Positions 27,264-37,700 of a DNA stretch of 64,000 nt are shown here, one piece after another. The position numbers and the translations under genes were made by a program. The stretch is from assembly GCF_003985155.1 (NCBI RefSeq), contig NZ_ML133690.1, forward strand, positions 124,001 to 188,000, read 5' to 3'. The first letter of the stretch is position 1; each line of letters begins with the position of its first letter. This stretch comes from Rhizobium vallis. Its GTDB lineage: Bacteria; Pseudomonadota; Alphaproteobacteria; Rhizobiales; Rhizobiaceae. A model generated the notes under the pieces. That model did not search any database and was not told the origin of the DNA. It saw nothing but the letters and a program-made list of their open reading frames with translations.

Positions 27264-28166
27264 TCAGAGACGCACTTCTCGGCCAAGGAAATCGAGCAAT
27301 GCGCGCACGCGCGCCGGCAGCGGACCGCCTTGGCCCATATAGAGGGCGTAGAACTCCTCGGTGTCGCCGGGATTGGCTTCTTCCATCACTTGTATCAGTC
27401 GGCCGGCATCGATATCGGCGCGCACGGTGAAGGCGGCCAGTCGGGCAAGGCCGGCGCCAGCAAGCGCGAGATGGCGCATGGCTTCGCCGTCTGCGACCTG
27501 CACGCCGGGCGTGATCGGCACCGTCACCGTTTCGCCATCCTCGCGCATCGGCCAACCCTCGACGGCGCGGGCATAGGAAAAGCCGATGCGGCAATGGCGG
27601 CGGAGATCGCCGACGCTGCGCGGCTCGCCGTGACGCTTGAGATAATCGGGAGAGGCAACGATGAGCTTGCCGGCGGCGCCGAGCTTGCGGGCGATCAGGC
27701 TGGAATTCTTCAAAGGGCCGGCGCGGATCGCGACATCGGCGCGCTCCTCCATCAGGTCGACGATCCTGTCGGTATGGGAAATATCGAGCGTCACGGCGGG
27801 ATGAAGCGCCATGAAAGCGGGCACGAGCGGCGCCAGCACATGATTGCCGAAGGAGCCGCTGGTGTTGATGCGGATGCGGCCGGAAGCCTGTTCACCCGAT
27901 GAAGCCTGACGCTCGGCCTCGGCGATATCGGCAAGGATGGCGATGCTGCGCTCATAGAAGGCACAGCCCTCCGGCGTCAGCTGCAGCTTACGGGTCGAAC
28001 GGTTGACGAGGCGGGCGCCGAGGCGCACCTCCAGCCGGGCGACGAGCTTGCTGACCGCCGACGGCGTCATGCGCTGAACTTGCGCGGCAGCGGAAAAACC
28101 GCCACGCTCGACGACGCTGACGAAGACTTCCATTTCGCCTGAGCGATTGACGTCCTGACGGCTCAT
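27264..28166 (-). CDS. LysR family transcriptional regulator
   Basis: 300 residues. The HTH reads MEVFVSVVERGGFSAAAQVQ and TPSAVSKLVARLEVRLGARL; the effector domain contains LDISHTDRIVDLMEERADVA, placing it in the CrgA-like subgroup. It is divergent from the aldo/keto reductase gene, with 92 bp between starts, and probably regulates it. Confidence 0.9.
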   Translation of the reverse strand: MSRQDVNRSGEMEVFVSVVERGGFSAAAQVQRMTPSAVSKLVARLEVRLGARLVNRSTRKLQLTPEGCAFYERSIAILADIAEAERQASSGEQASGRIRINTSGSFGNHVLAPLVPAFMALHPAVTLDISHTDRIVDLMEERADVAIRAGPLKNSSLIARKLGAAGKLIVASPDYLKRHGEPRSVGDLRRHCRIGFSYARAVEGWPMREDGETVTVPITPGVQVADGEAMRHLALAGAGLARLAAFTVRADIDAGRLIQVMEEANPGDTEEFYALYMGQGGPLPARVRALLDFLGREVRL

Positions 28167-28258
28167 GATGAATTCAAATCACAGATGATATGCTTTCAGG
28201 CAATCTATATCACCATTCTCACCGGGTCTATCTCTGCAAAAAAACAGGAGATTGAATC

Positions 28259-29293
28259 ATGGAATACAGAAATCTTGGTGCATCGGGCTTGAGGGTGCCG
28301 GTGCTGAGCTTCGGGGCCGGCACTTTTGGCGGCAGCGGACCGCTGTTCGGCGCCTGGGGCACGACGGATGCGCAAGAGGCGCGGCGGCTCGTCGACATCT
28401 GCCTCGAAGCCGGCGTCAATCTCTTCGACACGGCCGATGTCTATTCGGCCGGTGCTTCCGAAGAGGTGCTCGGCCAGGCAATCCGCGGCCGGCGCGACGC
28501 CGTGCTGATCTCGACGAAGACGGCGCTGCCGATGGGCGACGGGCCGCAGGACTGGGGCGCCTCGCGGGCGCGGCTGATCCGGGCAACGGAGGATGCGCTG
28601 CGCCGGCTCGGCACCGACTATATCGACCTGTTGCAACTCCATGCTTTCGATGCCTCGACGCCGGTCGAGGAGGTTCTGTCGACACTCGATGGGCTCGTTT
28701 CATCCGGCAAGATCCGCTATGTCGGTGTTTCCAACTTTGCCGGCTGGGAACTGATGAAGTCGCTGGCAGCCGCCGAACGCCACGGCCATCCGCGTTACGT
28801 CGCCCATCAGGTCTATTATTCGCTGGCGGGGCGCGATTATGAGTGGGAGCTGATGCCGCTCGGCGCCGATCAGGGTGTCGGAGCGCTCGTCTGGAGCCCG
28901 CTCGCCTGGGGGCGGCTGACCGGCAAGATCCGCCGCGGCGAGCCGCTGCCCGCGGCAAGCCGGCTGCACGAGACGGCGCAATACGGCCCGCCGGTCGACG
29001 ACGAGAAGCTGTTCGACATCGTCGAGGTGCTCGACGCCATCGCGGCCGAGACCGGCAGGACGGTGCCGCAGATTGCCATCAACTGGCTGCTCGGCCGGCC
29101 GACGGTATCGAGTGTCATCATCGGCGCGCGCAACGAGGAGCAGCTGCGGCAAAACCTTGATGCGGTCGGCTGGAGCCTTTCGAAAGAGCAGATCGAAAGG
29201 CTCGATGCCGTCAGCGCGGTCATGGCGCCCTATCCCTATTTCCCTTATCGCAGGCAGGAAGGCTTCGCGCGGCTCAACCCTCCGATTGTATGA
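28259..29293 (+). CDS. Aldo/keto reductase
   Basis: 344 residues, a full-length AKR barrel. The catalytic tetrad is visible: Asp and Tyr in FDTADVYSAG, Lys in LISTKTALPMG and His in LLQLHAFD. The later VGVSNFAGWEL and WSPLAWGRLTGK blocks are typical of the YajO/YghZ-like group. A strong aggag precedes the ATG. Reduction of aldehydes or ketones with NADPH is expected; the substrate is unknown. It is divergent from a LysR gene. Confidence 0.91.
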   Translation: MEYRNLGASGLRVPVLSFGAGTFGGSGPLFGAWGTTDAQEARRLVDICLEAGVNLFDTADVYSAGASEEVLGQAIRGRRDAVLISTKTALPMGDGPQDWGASRARLIRATEDALRRLGTDYIDLLQLHAFDASTPVEEVLSTLDGLVSSGKIRYVGVSNFAGWELMKSLAAAERHGHPRYVAHQVYYSLAGRDYEWELMPLGADQGVGALVWSPLAWGRLTGKIRRGEPLPAASRLHETAQYGPPVDDEKLFDIVEVLDAIAAETGRTVPQIAINWLLGRPTVSSVIIGARNEEQLRQNLDAVGWSLSKEQIERLDAVSAVMAPYPYFPYRRQEGFARLNPPIV

Positions 29294-29334
29294 GGGCCTC
29301 CAGTCATTTGATGGGGCGATCGTCTGAGGGCAGA

Positions 29335-29362
29335 CCTTTGCGCGGCCGGGGCCGCGCAAAGG
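29335..29362. terminator. Bidirectional terminator hairpin
   Basis: A perfect 13-bp inverted repeat, CCTTTGCGCGGCC (29335-29347) and GGCCGCGCAAAGG (29350-29362), lies between the convergent aldo/keto reductase and RidA genes. The tight loop probably opens by a pair or two. Confidence 0.75.
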
Positions 29363-29363
29363 T

Positions 29364-29753
29364 TCAGTTCCTGTCGGCGCGGTAGGCGACGCAGTCGACC
29401 TCGACCTTGCAATCGACCATCATCCGCGACTGGACGCAGGCGCGCGCCGGCGGGTTCTTGCCGAAATATTCGGCGTAGACGCCGTTGAAACTCCAGAAGT
29501 CGCGCGGATCGTCCAGCCAGACGCCGACCCGCACCACGTCCTCAATGCCGTAGCCTGCCTCGTGCAGGATGGCGATCAGGTTTTCGATGGCCTTGCGGGT
29601 CTGCGCGACGATGCCGCCGTCGATGATCTCGCCCTTTTCCATCGGCACCTGGCCGGATACGTGAAGCCAGCCGCCGGCTTCCACCGCACGTGCGAAGGGC
29701 AAAGCCTGTCCACCGGCACCGGTTTCTCCGGCGCCGTAACGCTTGATCGTCAT
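29364..29753 (-). CDS. RidA family protein
   Basis: 129 residues from the ATG at 29753 (agagag upstream); longer in-frame sequence is not family-like. RidA features are WLHVSGQVPMEKG, QTRKAIENLIAILHEAGYG and the C-terminal PPARACVQSRMMVDCKVEVD, which includes the arginine of the active enamine/imine deaminase site. It lies downstream of the amino-acid ABC transporter genes on the same strand (54 bp after the ATPase stop), consistent with removing reactive imines formed during amino-acid breakdown. Confidence 0.9.
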   Translation of the reverse strand: MTIKRYGAGETGAGGQALPFARAVEAGGWLHVSGQVPMEKGEIIDGGIVAQTRKAIENLIAILHEAGYGIEDVVRVGVWLDDPRDFWSFNGVYAEYFGKNPPARACVQSRMMVDCKVEVDCVAYRADRN

Positions 29754-29807
29754 CGGATCTCTCTTTCTTTTTTGCTTCGAAAGCAACGGCGCGTCCGCGC
29801 CGCCCCA

Positions 29808-30578
29808 TCAGTTGAAACTTGACGTCTTGAGGAATTCGGCGAGACGCTGCGTCTTCGGCTGCACGAACATCTCCTTCGGATCACCTTCCTCGCAGATCAC
29901 GCCCTTGTTCATGAAGATCACGCGGGAGGAGACTTCGTAGGCGAAGCGCATTTCGTGCGTGACGAGCAGCATGCTCATGCCATCGGCGGCAAGCCCCTTG
30001 ATGACCTGCAGAACTTCGCCGACGAGCTCGGGATCGAGCGCCGAGGTGACTTCGTCGAACAGCATCAGCCGCGGGTTCATGGCGATGGCGCGGGCGATCG
30101 CGACGCGCTGCTGCTGGCCGCCGGAAAGCTGGCCGGGATAGTGATCGGCGCGCGACGCCAGTCCGACGCGGTCGAGCCATTTCTCGGCGACGGCGCGCGC
30201 CTCGTCGCGCGGCATCTTCTTCACCTTGACGAGGCCGAGCATGATGTTGCGGGCAGCCGTCATATGCGGAAACAGGTTGAATTGCTGGAAGGCCATGCCG
30301 GTCAGCGCCCGCTGACGTGCGATTTCCTTTTCGCTCTTGCGCCGGCGCACGCTGCCGGACTGCTCATAGCCGATCTCTTCGCCATCGAGTCGGATGTGGC
30401 CGCCCTGGAAGTCCTCAAGCATGTTGATGCAGCGCAGCATCGTGGTCTTGCCGGAGCCGGAGGAGCCGATGATGGAGATCACCTCTCCCTGCTGCATCGT
30501 GCAATCGACGCCCTTCAACACTTCGACGGGGCCATATTGCTTGTGAAGCCCCTGAATTTCGAGAAGTACCTTGCTCAT
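29808..30578 (-). CDS. Polar amino-acid ABC transporter, ATP-binding subunit
   Basis: 256 residues from the ATG at 30578. Walker [10 protein letters not shown] (38-46), signature LSGGQQQR (151-158), Walker [13 protein letters not shown] (171-182) and the switch histidine in VTHEM are all present. The sequence is closest to GlnQ/HisP-type ATPases. Open frame upstream of this ATG overlaps the permease and is not part of it. It is third of the four transporter genes, after two permeases. Confidence 0.94.
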   Translation of the reverse strand: MSKVLLEIQGLHKQYGPVEVLKGVDCTMQQGEVISIIGSSGSGKTTMLRCINMLEDFQGGHIRLDGEEIGYEQSGSVRRRKSEKEIARQRALTGMAFQQFNLFPHMTAARNIMLGLVKVKKMPRDEARAVAEKWLDRVGLASRADHYPGQLSGGQQQRVAIARAIAMNPRLMLFDEVTSALDPELVGEVLQVIKGLAADGMSMLLVTHEMRFAYEVSSRVIFMNKGVICEEGDPKEMFVQPKTQRLAEFLKTSSFN

Positions 30579-30589
30579 GATCCGAGCCC

Positions 30590-31255
30590 TCACGATGGAA
30601 CGACCGTCTTGCGCTCGACGTATTTGCCGAGGCGCTCGATGCCGTAATTGATGACGAAATAGAGAAGCCCCGCGAAGAAATAGAACTGGAGGCTCATGAA
30701 ATTGCGCGAGATGATCTCCTGCGTGCGCAGCAGCAGCTCGGTGACGCCGATGACGGAAAGCAGAGTCGAAGCCTTGACCATTTCGGCCGCCGTATTGACC
30801 CAGGCGGGCAGGAACTGGCGCAGCGCCTGCGGCCAGAGGACATAGGCGAAGGTCTGGCGGAAGGTGAGGCCGATCGCCTTGGCCGCTTCCGTCTGGCCCT
30901 TGGGGATCGCCTGCAGGCCGCCGCGCACGATCTCGCCCACATGCGATGAGCAGAACACCGCAAGAGCGAGCACGCCGGCCTGGAACGGGCCAAGCTCGAT
31001 ACCGATGGTGGAAAGCACGTAATAGCTCGCCAGCACCAGCACCAGAACCGGCGTTCCCCGGATGAAATCGGTGTAGGCCCGCACGATCAGGCGCAGCACA
31101 GGGTTGCCGTAGACAAGCGCGAGCCCGACGAGCACGCCGAGGAGCGATCCGGCGACGATCGCCAGCGACGAGATCGAAACCGTGACGCCGAGCCCCTTGA
31201 GGACGACGAAGCGGGCGATCCAAAGCTGGTCGAGAAAAGCAGTAAGACCGGTCAT
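30590..31255 (-). CDS. Polar amino-acid ABC transporter permease
   Basis: 221 residues from the ATG at 31255 (gaggtg just upstream); a TTG seven codons earlier is less likely. The PAAT permease hallmark is present: [20 protein letters not shown] near residue 60 and the EAA loop [20 protein letters not shown] at about 107-126. About five membrane helices. It forms a heterodimeric channel with the permease encoded at 31260. Confidence 0.93.
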   Translation of the reverse strand: MTGLTAFLDQLWIARFVVLKGLGVTVSISSLAIVAGSLLGVLVGLALVYGNPVLRLIVRAYTDFIRGTPVLVLVLASYYVLSTIGIELGPFQAGVLALAVFCSSHVGEIVRGGLQAIPKGQTEAAKAIGLTFRQTFAYVLWPQALRQFLPAWVNTAAEMVKASTLLSVIGVTELLLRTQEIISRNFMSLQFYFFAGLLYFVINYGIERLGKYVERKTVVPS

Positions 31256-31259
31256 GACA

Positions 31260-31922
31260 TCACCTCGGAACGGCAAGCCGGCGCTCGACGACGCGCATCA
31301 GCGCGGCGAGCACGGAGCAGGTTACGACATAGAGGCCGGAGGCGACCATCCAGGTTTCGATGACGCGGAAGGTCTCGACATTGATTTTTCTCGCCTCGAA
31401 GGTGAGTTCGGGCACCGCGATCGCGGCGGCGAGCGAGGTGTCCTTGAACAGCGAAATGATCGTCGAGGACAGCGAGGGCAGGACGTTGCGCAGCATCAGC
31501 GGCGTGATGATCGAGACGCGGATCTGCATCGGCGTCAGGCCAATCGCCAGGCCCGCTTCCGTCAAGCCCTTCGGGATGGAGAGCAGGCCCGCCCGGAACA
31601 CTTCGGCGAGATAAGCGCCGGAATAGATCGACAGCACCGCGACGAAGCTCTGGATCTTGCCGATCCTGATACCGAGCTGCGGCAGTGCGAAGAAGGCGAA
31701 AAGAACGAGAACGAGGATCGGCAGGTTGCGGATGATCGTGACGTAGAGTGCTGCGGGACGCTGCAACCATCGGCTTTTCGAGATGAGCGCGAAGGCGATG
31801 ATGAGGCCGATCGCAGCGCCGATGAGGATGGAAATGAAAGCCAGGCCGAGGCTGAGCAGCAAACCTTCGAGCAACTGGTCGAAGCTGCGCCAGACGGCGG
31901 CGAAATTGAGCGTATAACCCAT
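31260..31922 (-). CDS. Polar amino-acid ABC transporter permease
   Basis: 220 residues from the ATG at 31922. It contains the family segment IIRNLPILVLVLFAFFALP and the EAA loop EVFRAGLLSIPKGLTEAGLA, about five membrane helices. It is four bases upstream of the second permease start and coupled to it. The long imperfect hairpin at 31960-31998 separates it from the binding-protein gene. Confidence 0.93.
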   Translation of the reverse strand: MGYTLNFAAVWRSFDQLLEGLLLSLGLAFISILIGAAIGLIIAFALISKSRWLQRPAALYVTIIRNLPILVLVLFAFFALPQLGIRIGKIQSFVAVLSIYSGAYLAEVFRAGLLSIPKGLTEAGLAIGLTPMQIRVSIITPLMLRNVLPSLSSTIISLFKDTSLAAAIAVPELTFEARKINVETFRVIETWMVASGLYVVTCSVLAALMRVVERRLAVPR

Positions 31923-31959
31923 GGCGCAACCCTGCAATCAAGGGTGAAGAACGGGCGGA

Positions 31960-31998
31960 GGAGACCTCCGGAGGGGAGAACATTCCCCGGAGGCCTCC
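31960..31998 (-). promoter_or_regulatory. Intercistronic hairpin after the binding-protein gene
   Basis: GGAGACCTCCGGAGGGGA (31960-31977) pairs imperfectly with TTCCCCGGAGGCCTCC (31983-31998). Such hairpins between the binding-protein and permease genes commonly stabilise the upstream message or partly terminate transcription, giving more binding protein than channel. That role is inferred from position. Confidence 0.6.
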
Positions 31999-32015
31999 TT
32001 CCATCCCAGGCGACC

Positions 32016-32864
32016 TTACTTGTATTCGACTGGGAAGCCGATCTGGGGCGGCGTCAGATCCTTGCCGAACCATGTCTTGAACGACTTGGCGTAGAAGTCG
32101 AATTCGACGCCGGTCATCGCCTCGTGCAGAGCCGTGTTGACGAAATTCAGCCAATCCTGATCGCCGCGCTTGACGCCGCAGGCGTAGGTTTGCGGATTCC
32201 AGCCGTAGCCCGCATCCTTATAGCGGCCGGGATTCTGCGTCATATACCAGGCAAGCGACGACTGGTCGGTCGCGACAGCGTCGGCGCGGCCCGATTCCAG
32301 CGCCTGATAGATCAGGTCGACGGATTCGTATTGGTCGACGGTCGCTTCCGGCAGGGCGGCATGGACCATGGTCTCGGCATAGACGTTCTGCAGCACCGAA
32401 ATCGTCACGGATGAGCCGGCGGCCTTGAGCGCGGCATAGTCGGCATATTTGCCGTCAGACTTCAGCATCAGGCCGACACCCTCACGGTAATAGGGGATGG
32501 TGAAGGCGATCTGCTGCGCGCGTTCGCCGGTGACGGTCATGAACTGGCAGGTGATGTCGACCTTGTCGGTGGTGATGTTCGGGATGCGGGCATCGGACGA
32601 TTGGTTGACGAACTCGATCTTATCAGGATCGCCGAACAGCGCCTTGGCGACGATGTGGCCCATATCGATGTCGAAGCCCTGAAGCTTGTCATCCGCGCTC
32701 TTGAAGTGCCACGGCGCGTTGGTGCTGCCGGTGCCCATGACGAGATGGCCGCGAGCCAGCACTTCATCGAGCTTGCTCTTGGCGTCCTGGGCGGCCGCAG
32801 GCATGGCGGAAAGAACGAGAGCGGTTGCCAGCGAAAGCGCGCTGGCGCGGAGCGAGACGGTCAT
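32016..32864 (-). CDS. Amino-acid ABC transporter substrate-binding protein
   Basis: 282 residues from the ATG at 32864, after aggggaa. The signal peptide (about 1-26, ending PAAAQ) is followed by a type 2 periplasmic binding fold (KLDEVLARGHLVMGTGSTNA, LQGFDIDMGHIVAKALFG, DITCQFMTVTGERAQQIAFT). It is the first gene of the operon and should set ligand specificity for a polar amino acid or related compound. Overlapping palindromes upstream (32899-32921) suggest repressor control. Confidence 0.92.
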   Translation of the reverse strand: MTVSLRASALSLATALVLSAMPAAAQDAKSKLDEVLARGHLVMGTGSTNAPWHFKSADDKLQGFDIDMGHIVAKALFGDPDKIEFVNQSSDARIPNITTDKVDITCQFMTVTGERAQQIAFTIPYYREGVGLMLKSDGKYADYAALKAAGSSVTISVLQNVYAETMVHAALPEATVDQYESVDLIYQALESGRADAVATDQSSLAWYMTQNPGRYKDAGYGWNPQTYACGVKRGDQDWLNFVNTALHEAMTGVEFDFYAKSFKTWFGKDLTPPQIGFPVEYK

Positions 32865-32898
32865 GATGGTTCCCCTTGTTTGACGCTCTGATTTGGAA

Positions 32899-32921
32899 TC
32901 CAATATATTGGACACGTGTCC
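32899..32921. promoter_or_regulatory. Two overlapping palindromes upstream of the amino-acid transporter operon
   Basis: TCCAATATATTGGA (32899-32912) and GGACACGTGTCC (32910-32921) are each perfectly self-complementary and share three bases. They lie 35-57 bp before the binding-protein start and about 250 bp before the divergent FAD dehydrogenase. The form resembles GntR- or LacI-type operators, but no such regulator is in the window. The rest of the 307-bp gap (32865-33171) shows no gene. Confidence 0.55.
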
Positions 32922-33171
32922 TGTTTATCGGATTTGCATATCGAGCGACATCGCCGGTGACTTGTCAATAGGCAGGCCCAAGAAAAAGGCATGCTTGAGA
33001 AACGACGGCAGCCGCGGAGGGGTCGCGCGCTTGGAAAGGGCGGGCGTCTATAACAAAGGGGGAATGAAATCTTCTCCTAATCTTAGCTGGACAGCAGCTT
33101 TGACTTGCCGCATACCCGGCCTATCTGCGGAAATAGACACGCATTCGCGGAATGGCAGGGAGATCAAAGGG

Positions 33172-34584
33172 ATGGCGCTGAAGGACGCGAAGGCCGGCAT
33201 ACGCAACGAGGCGGGAATCGCCGTTGTGCTCGGCATTCTCAAGCAGAGTTTCGGCGAGCGGTTCCAGACCGGCCAGTCCTTCCGGGCCCAGCATGCCCAT
33301 ACGACGACCTATATTCCATCGCAATTGCCCGATGGCGTGCTCTTTGCCGAGAGTGCCGAGGATGTGAAAGCGGCGGTCAGGGTCTGCGCGGCCCATAAGG
33401 TGCCGGTAATCGGTTTCGGCGTAGGCACGTCGCTGGAGGGCCAGGTTAACGCCGCCAATGGCGGGATTTCGATCGATTTCAGCCGCATGAACCGAGTGCT
33501 CGAAGTCAATCCCGAAGATCTCGACTGTACCGTCGAGCCGGGCGTGACGCGCGAGGCGCTGAACATCCACCTGCGCGATACCGGTCTGTTCTTTCCGATC
33601 GATCCCGGCGCCAACGCCTCGATCGGCGGCATGGCCTCGACGCGGGCCTCCGGTACCAATGCCGTGCGCTACGGCACGATGAAGGACAACGTGCTTGCCG
33701 TCACCGCGGTCACTGCCAATGGCGAGGAGATCCGCACCGCCCGGCGCGCCCGCAAATCCTCAGCCGGCTACGACATGACGCGGCTTTTCGTCGGCGCCGA
33801 GGGCACGCTCGGCATCCTGACCTCGGTGACGCTGCGCCTGCAGGCGATCCCGCAGAAGATTGCCGGCGGGGCCTGCGCCTTCCCGAGCATCAAGGCCGCC
33901 TGCGACGCCGTCATCATGACGATCCAGATGGGCATTCCGGTGGCGCGCATCGAACTGCTGGACACGGTGCAGATGCGGGCCTGCAACGCCTATTCCGGGC
34001 TTTCCTATGCCGAAAGCCCGACGCTCTTCCTCGAATTCCACGGCACCGACGAGACGGTGCCGCTGCAATCGGCAGCCTTTGCCGAGATCGCCGCGGAATG
34101 CGGCGGGGCCGAATTCCTGTGGACCGCCAATGCCGAGGAGCGGACGAAGCTCTGGAAGGCGCGTCACGACGCCTATTGGGCCGCCCGCGGGCTGGCGCCC
34201 GGGCTTGCCGCACTTTCGACCGATGTTTGTGTTCCGATATCGAGGCTTGCCGATTGCGTTTCCGAAACGCAGGCGGATATCGAAGAGCACGGGTTGCTGG
34301 GCCCGATCGTCGGCCATGCCGGCGACGGGAATTTTCATGTGCTGCTGCTGTTCGACGACAAAAGCGCCGAGGACATTGCCAAGGCCGAGAGCTTCGTGGA
34401 GCGGCTCAACCGCCGGGCGCTCGACATGGATGGGACATGCACCGGTGAACATGGGATCGGGCAGGGCAAGATGGCGTTCCTGGAACAGGAGCTCGGCGGG
34501 ACGGTGGATCTGATGCGACAGGTGAAGCAGGCGCTCGATCCGGACGATATCTTCAATCCCGGCAAGATTTTCCACCATGACTGA
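33172..34584 (+). CDS. FAD-binding D-2-hydroxyacid dehydrogenase (D-lactate dehydrogenase/GlcD-like)
   Basis: 470 residues from the ATG at 33172, the normal family length; upstream in-frame sequence lacks family character. The PCMH-type FAD domain shows VIGFGVGTSLEGQVNAANGG and DPGANASIGGMASTRASGTN with NAVRYGTMKDNV. The C-terminal FAD-oxidase domain has GHAGDGNFHVLLLFD and GTCTGEHGIGQGKM. These enzymes oxidise D-lactate, glycolate or similar acids and pass electrons to the membrane chain. It is divergent from the amino-acid transporter operon, so both could serve one catabolic route. Confidence 0.91.
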   Translation: MALKDAKAGIRNEAGIAVVLGILKQSFGERFQTGQSFRAQHAHTTTYIPSQLPDGVLFAESAEDVKAAVRVCAAHKVPVIGFGVGTSLEGQVNAANGGISIDFSRMNRVLEVNPEDLDCTVEPGVTREALNIHLRDTGLFFPIDPGANASIGGMASTRASGTNAVRYGTMKDNVLAVTAVTANGEEIRTARRARKSSAGYDMTRLFVGAEGTLGILTSVTLRLQAIPQKIAGGACAFPSIKAACDAVIMTIQMGIPVARIELLDTVQMRACNAYSGLSYAESPTLFLEFHGTDETVPLQSAAFAEIAAECGGAEFLWTANAEERTKLWKARHDAYWAARGLAPGLAALSTDVCVPISRLADCVSETQADIEEHGLLGPIVGHAGDGNFHVLLLFDDKSAEDIAKAESFVERLNRRALDMDGTCTGEHGIGQGKMAFLEQELGGTVDLMRQVKQALDPDDIFNPGKIFHHD

Positions 34585-34644
34585 AAACGGAAGATTCTCA
34601 TGAACTTGGGCCTTGCCCCCGAATCCCGTTCTTCATTAAAGAGT

Positions 34645-34696
34645 TAGAGCATGATGTCTCCCGAAAACCGCTCACACCTTTCGGCACCATGCTCTA
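34645..34696. repeat. Rhizobiaceae intergenic palindromic element
   Basis: Ends TAGAGCATG (34645-34653) and CATGCTCTA (34688-34696) are exact inverted repeats, and an inner CCGAAA (34661-34666) pairs with TTTCGG (34679-34684). I recognise this as the short palindrome (agagcatgat...gcggttttcggg type) scattered through Rhizobium and relatives. It lies between the dehydrogenase and the AsmA gene. Confidence 0.8.
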
Positions 34697-34733
34697 GTGT
34701 CGGCAACCGTATTCCGAATGGAGAATCCTTGCA

Positions 34734-37700
34734 TTGGTAGGCCGGTTCCTCGTCTTTCTGGGGGGAGTGATCGTCGCGGCGCTTTTTCTGGCGCTGCTTG
34801 CACCGCTGTTCATCGACTGGACGGATTTCCGCAAGAATTTCGAGGACCAGGCAAGCCGCATCATCGGCAAGAAGGTGACTGTCCACGGCACGGTGGATGC
34901 GCGCCTCTTACCTTTTCCTTCGGTCACGCTGCATGACGTGCGCGTCGGCCAGGAAGCGGACGGTACGCCGATCGTCAAGGTCGAGCAGTTCTCCATGGAT
35001 GCCGAGCTTGCGCCCTTCCTGTCGGGCGAGGCGCTGATCTTCGACATGCGCGTCGTCAATCCGAAGGTGCGCCTGAGATTGCTGAAAGACGGCACGCTCG
35101 ACTGGATGCGCGGCAGCCGCCCGGAAATTCCGGCAAAGACCGTCGTTCTCGAAAACGTCCATGTCAGCGGCGGCGAGGTCGAGTTCCTCGACGACCAGTC
35201 GGGCCGCTCGCGCAGCATCACCGGCCTCAATGCCGAAATGTCCGCCAAGTCGCTGGCCGGCCCCTGGCGCATTGAGGGCGACGCGGCGCTCGACGGCCAG
35301 CATGGCAGCTTCTCGATCTCCAGCAGCCAGCCGGACGAAAAGGGCGCGCTGCGCGTGCGCACCAAGCTTTCGCCGGACAAGCACCCGGTCAACATCGATC
35401 TCGACGGCGAGCTGAAGCTCGTCGACAGCAAGCCGAACTATCAGGGCCAGCTTTCGGCGGCGATCGAAGACGGCAATGCGGCCAAGCCCGCCGACAAGCG
35501 TGTTCAGCCGCCGCGCGTCAAGGGCCGCTTCGAGCTCACCAACGAGCGCATCCGCATCCCCGAATACCGGATGGAGATCGGGCCGACCGACGATCCCTAT
35601 GTCATAACAGGCGAGGCGACGCTCGATACCGGCAATGCGCCGGAATTCCTGCTGACCGCCGACGGGCAGCAGATCGACGTCAACCGCATCGCCAATCAGG
35701 GCGCTTCCGGCAAGACGACGCGTGATCCGGCGGTTTCGGCGCGCCAGCGGCTGAATTCGCTGATCGACATCGTTAGCCAGGTGCCGATCCCGCAGGTGCC
35801 TGGAAAGGCGAGCGTCAAGCTGCCGGCGATCGTCGCCGGCGACACGACGCTGCGCGACGTGCAGCTGGAACTCGAACCGGCCGGTACCGGCTGGATGATC
35901 GACAGCGCCACCGGCACGCTGCCGGGGCGCACCCAGGTCGAAGGCAAAGGCAAGCTCCTGCTCATGGGTGAGCCCTCGTTCAACGGCCAGATCGTGGTGG
36001 CCTCCAGCCAGCCGACCGGGCTTGCCTCCTGGCTTGCCGGCTCGGTCGACCCGGCCATCCGGCAATTGCGGCAGGCGGGCTTTTCGGCCAATGTCAGCCT
36101 GACCCACGAATTGCAGCGTTTCGAAAATCTCGAAGTCGCCATCGGTCCGGCGACGCTGAAGGGGCGGCTGGAGCGGCAGGCGATCTCCGGCCAGACGCCG
36201 ACGCTGTCGGTGGCGCTGAACGGCGACACGCTCGATCTCGATGCGCTGCAGGCGCTGACCGGCCTGCTGACCGGCCAGGATGCCGGCGACAATGTGCTCG
36301 ACCACAAGATCGCCGCCCAGCTCAAGGCAGACAAATTCAACGCTTTCGGCGTCAGCGCCGAGAATGTCGAGACGACGTTTACGATCGCCGACGGCGCGCT
36401 TGCCGTCGACCGGCTGGCGATCAAGAATATCGCGGGCGCCGAGCTGACGGCGACGGGCAGGGCTGAGGGCTCGCTGCTCGACTATAAGGGCGCCGGCGAA
36501 ATCACTTTCAAATCGGCCGATCCCGGCGGCTTCTTCACCATGCTGCGCGAGCATCTGCCGCATCACCCGGTCCTCGACCGGCTGGTGCGCAATGCCGGTT
36601 GGTACGGCAATACGGCGCTGCGCGGCGCGCTGACGCTCGGCGGCGACGAGGGCAATGCGCTGACCGTGACGCTTGCCGGCGTCTCGAACGGCAGCCGCGT
36701 CAATCTCGACTACCGCATGTCCGATCTCCTGGCGCTGACCGGCAACGGCACGACGAGCCTGGAAGCGACGCTGGAAAACGCCGTGCCATCCGTCCTGTTC
36801 GGCCAGTCCGGGCTCGATCCGCTGCCCGTCGATGTCGGCGCCAACGGCCGCCTGACGCTTAAGGTTCAGGTGTCGGGCAACGACCCGGCCGAAGCGGCCC
36901 TGACCTTTGCAACCGACCGGACCTCGTTTACCGCCAACGGCAAGGTCGACGTCCGGCCGGAAAGCTTCATGAACGGGAAGATCGCGCTGTCGCTCGACAG
37001 CGCCGATATCGATCCCTATCTCATCATGAACGGCATCGCCTTGCCGCAGACCGGGGCAGGGCTGCCCTTCGGCCTGCAGGCCAAAGCCGCCGTCGACGGC
37101 GACAAGATCGTCTTCTCCAATCTCAAAGGCCATGCGGCCGACAATGAATTTTCAGGCGCGCTGACCTTCGACCGAAAGGCTGCGAAGACGACGGCAAACG
37201 GCGAGCTGACGCTTGCCAAGGCCGATGCCGGCTGGCTTGGCGAAGCGGTGTTCGGCCAGATCACCGATCCCGCCAAGGGCACGCTGACGACGGCGCCGCT
37301 CGGCCTGCCTGTTTTCAAGGATCTCGACGTCAATGTGAAACTGACGGCCAAGCAGTTCTGGCCCGGCCTGCCGGAAACGGCGGTTTCCGATTTCACCAGC
37401 AACGTCGCCTACAAGGGCGACGAGCTGCAGCTCAACGACATCGCCGGCAACTGGGACGGCGGAAAGCTCGCCGGCAACCTGCTCTTCACCAATGCCGACG
37501 GCACCGGCTTCCTGCAGACGAAGCTCTCGCTTGCCGATTCCGATCTTGCCGGCATCGTCTGGCTGCGCGACGGCGCGCCGATCGCCAATGGCAAGTTTGG
37601 ACTGTCGCTTTCGATGGAGGCTTCCGGCAAGACGATCGGCGAGATCGCCAGCTCACTCAACGGCTCGGGCGAACTGAAGCTCGGCGAGAGCAGCATACGC

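Noticed and set aside
32893-33171. 93-codon extension of the FAD dehydrogenase
   Set aside because: It includes the operator palindromes and lacks homology; the 470-residue form has the family length.
34908-37133. 741-codon open frame antisense to the AsmA gene
   Set aside because: No family character and no ribosome binding site; it is explained by the GC-rich codon bias of the AsmA gene.
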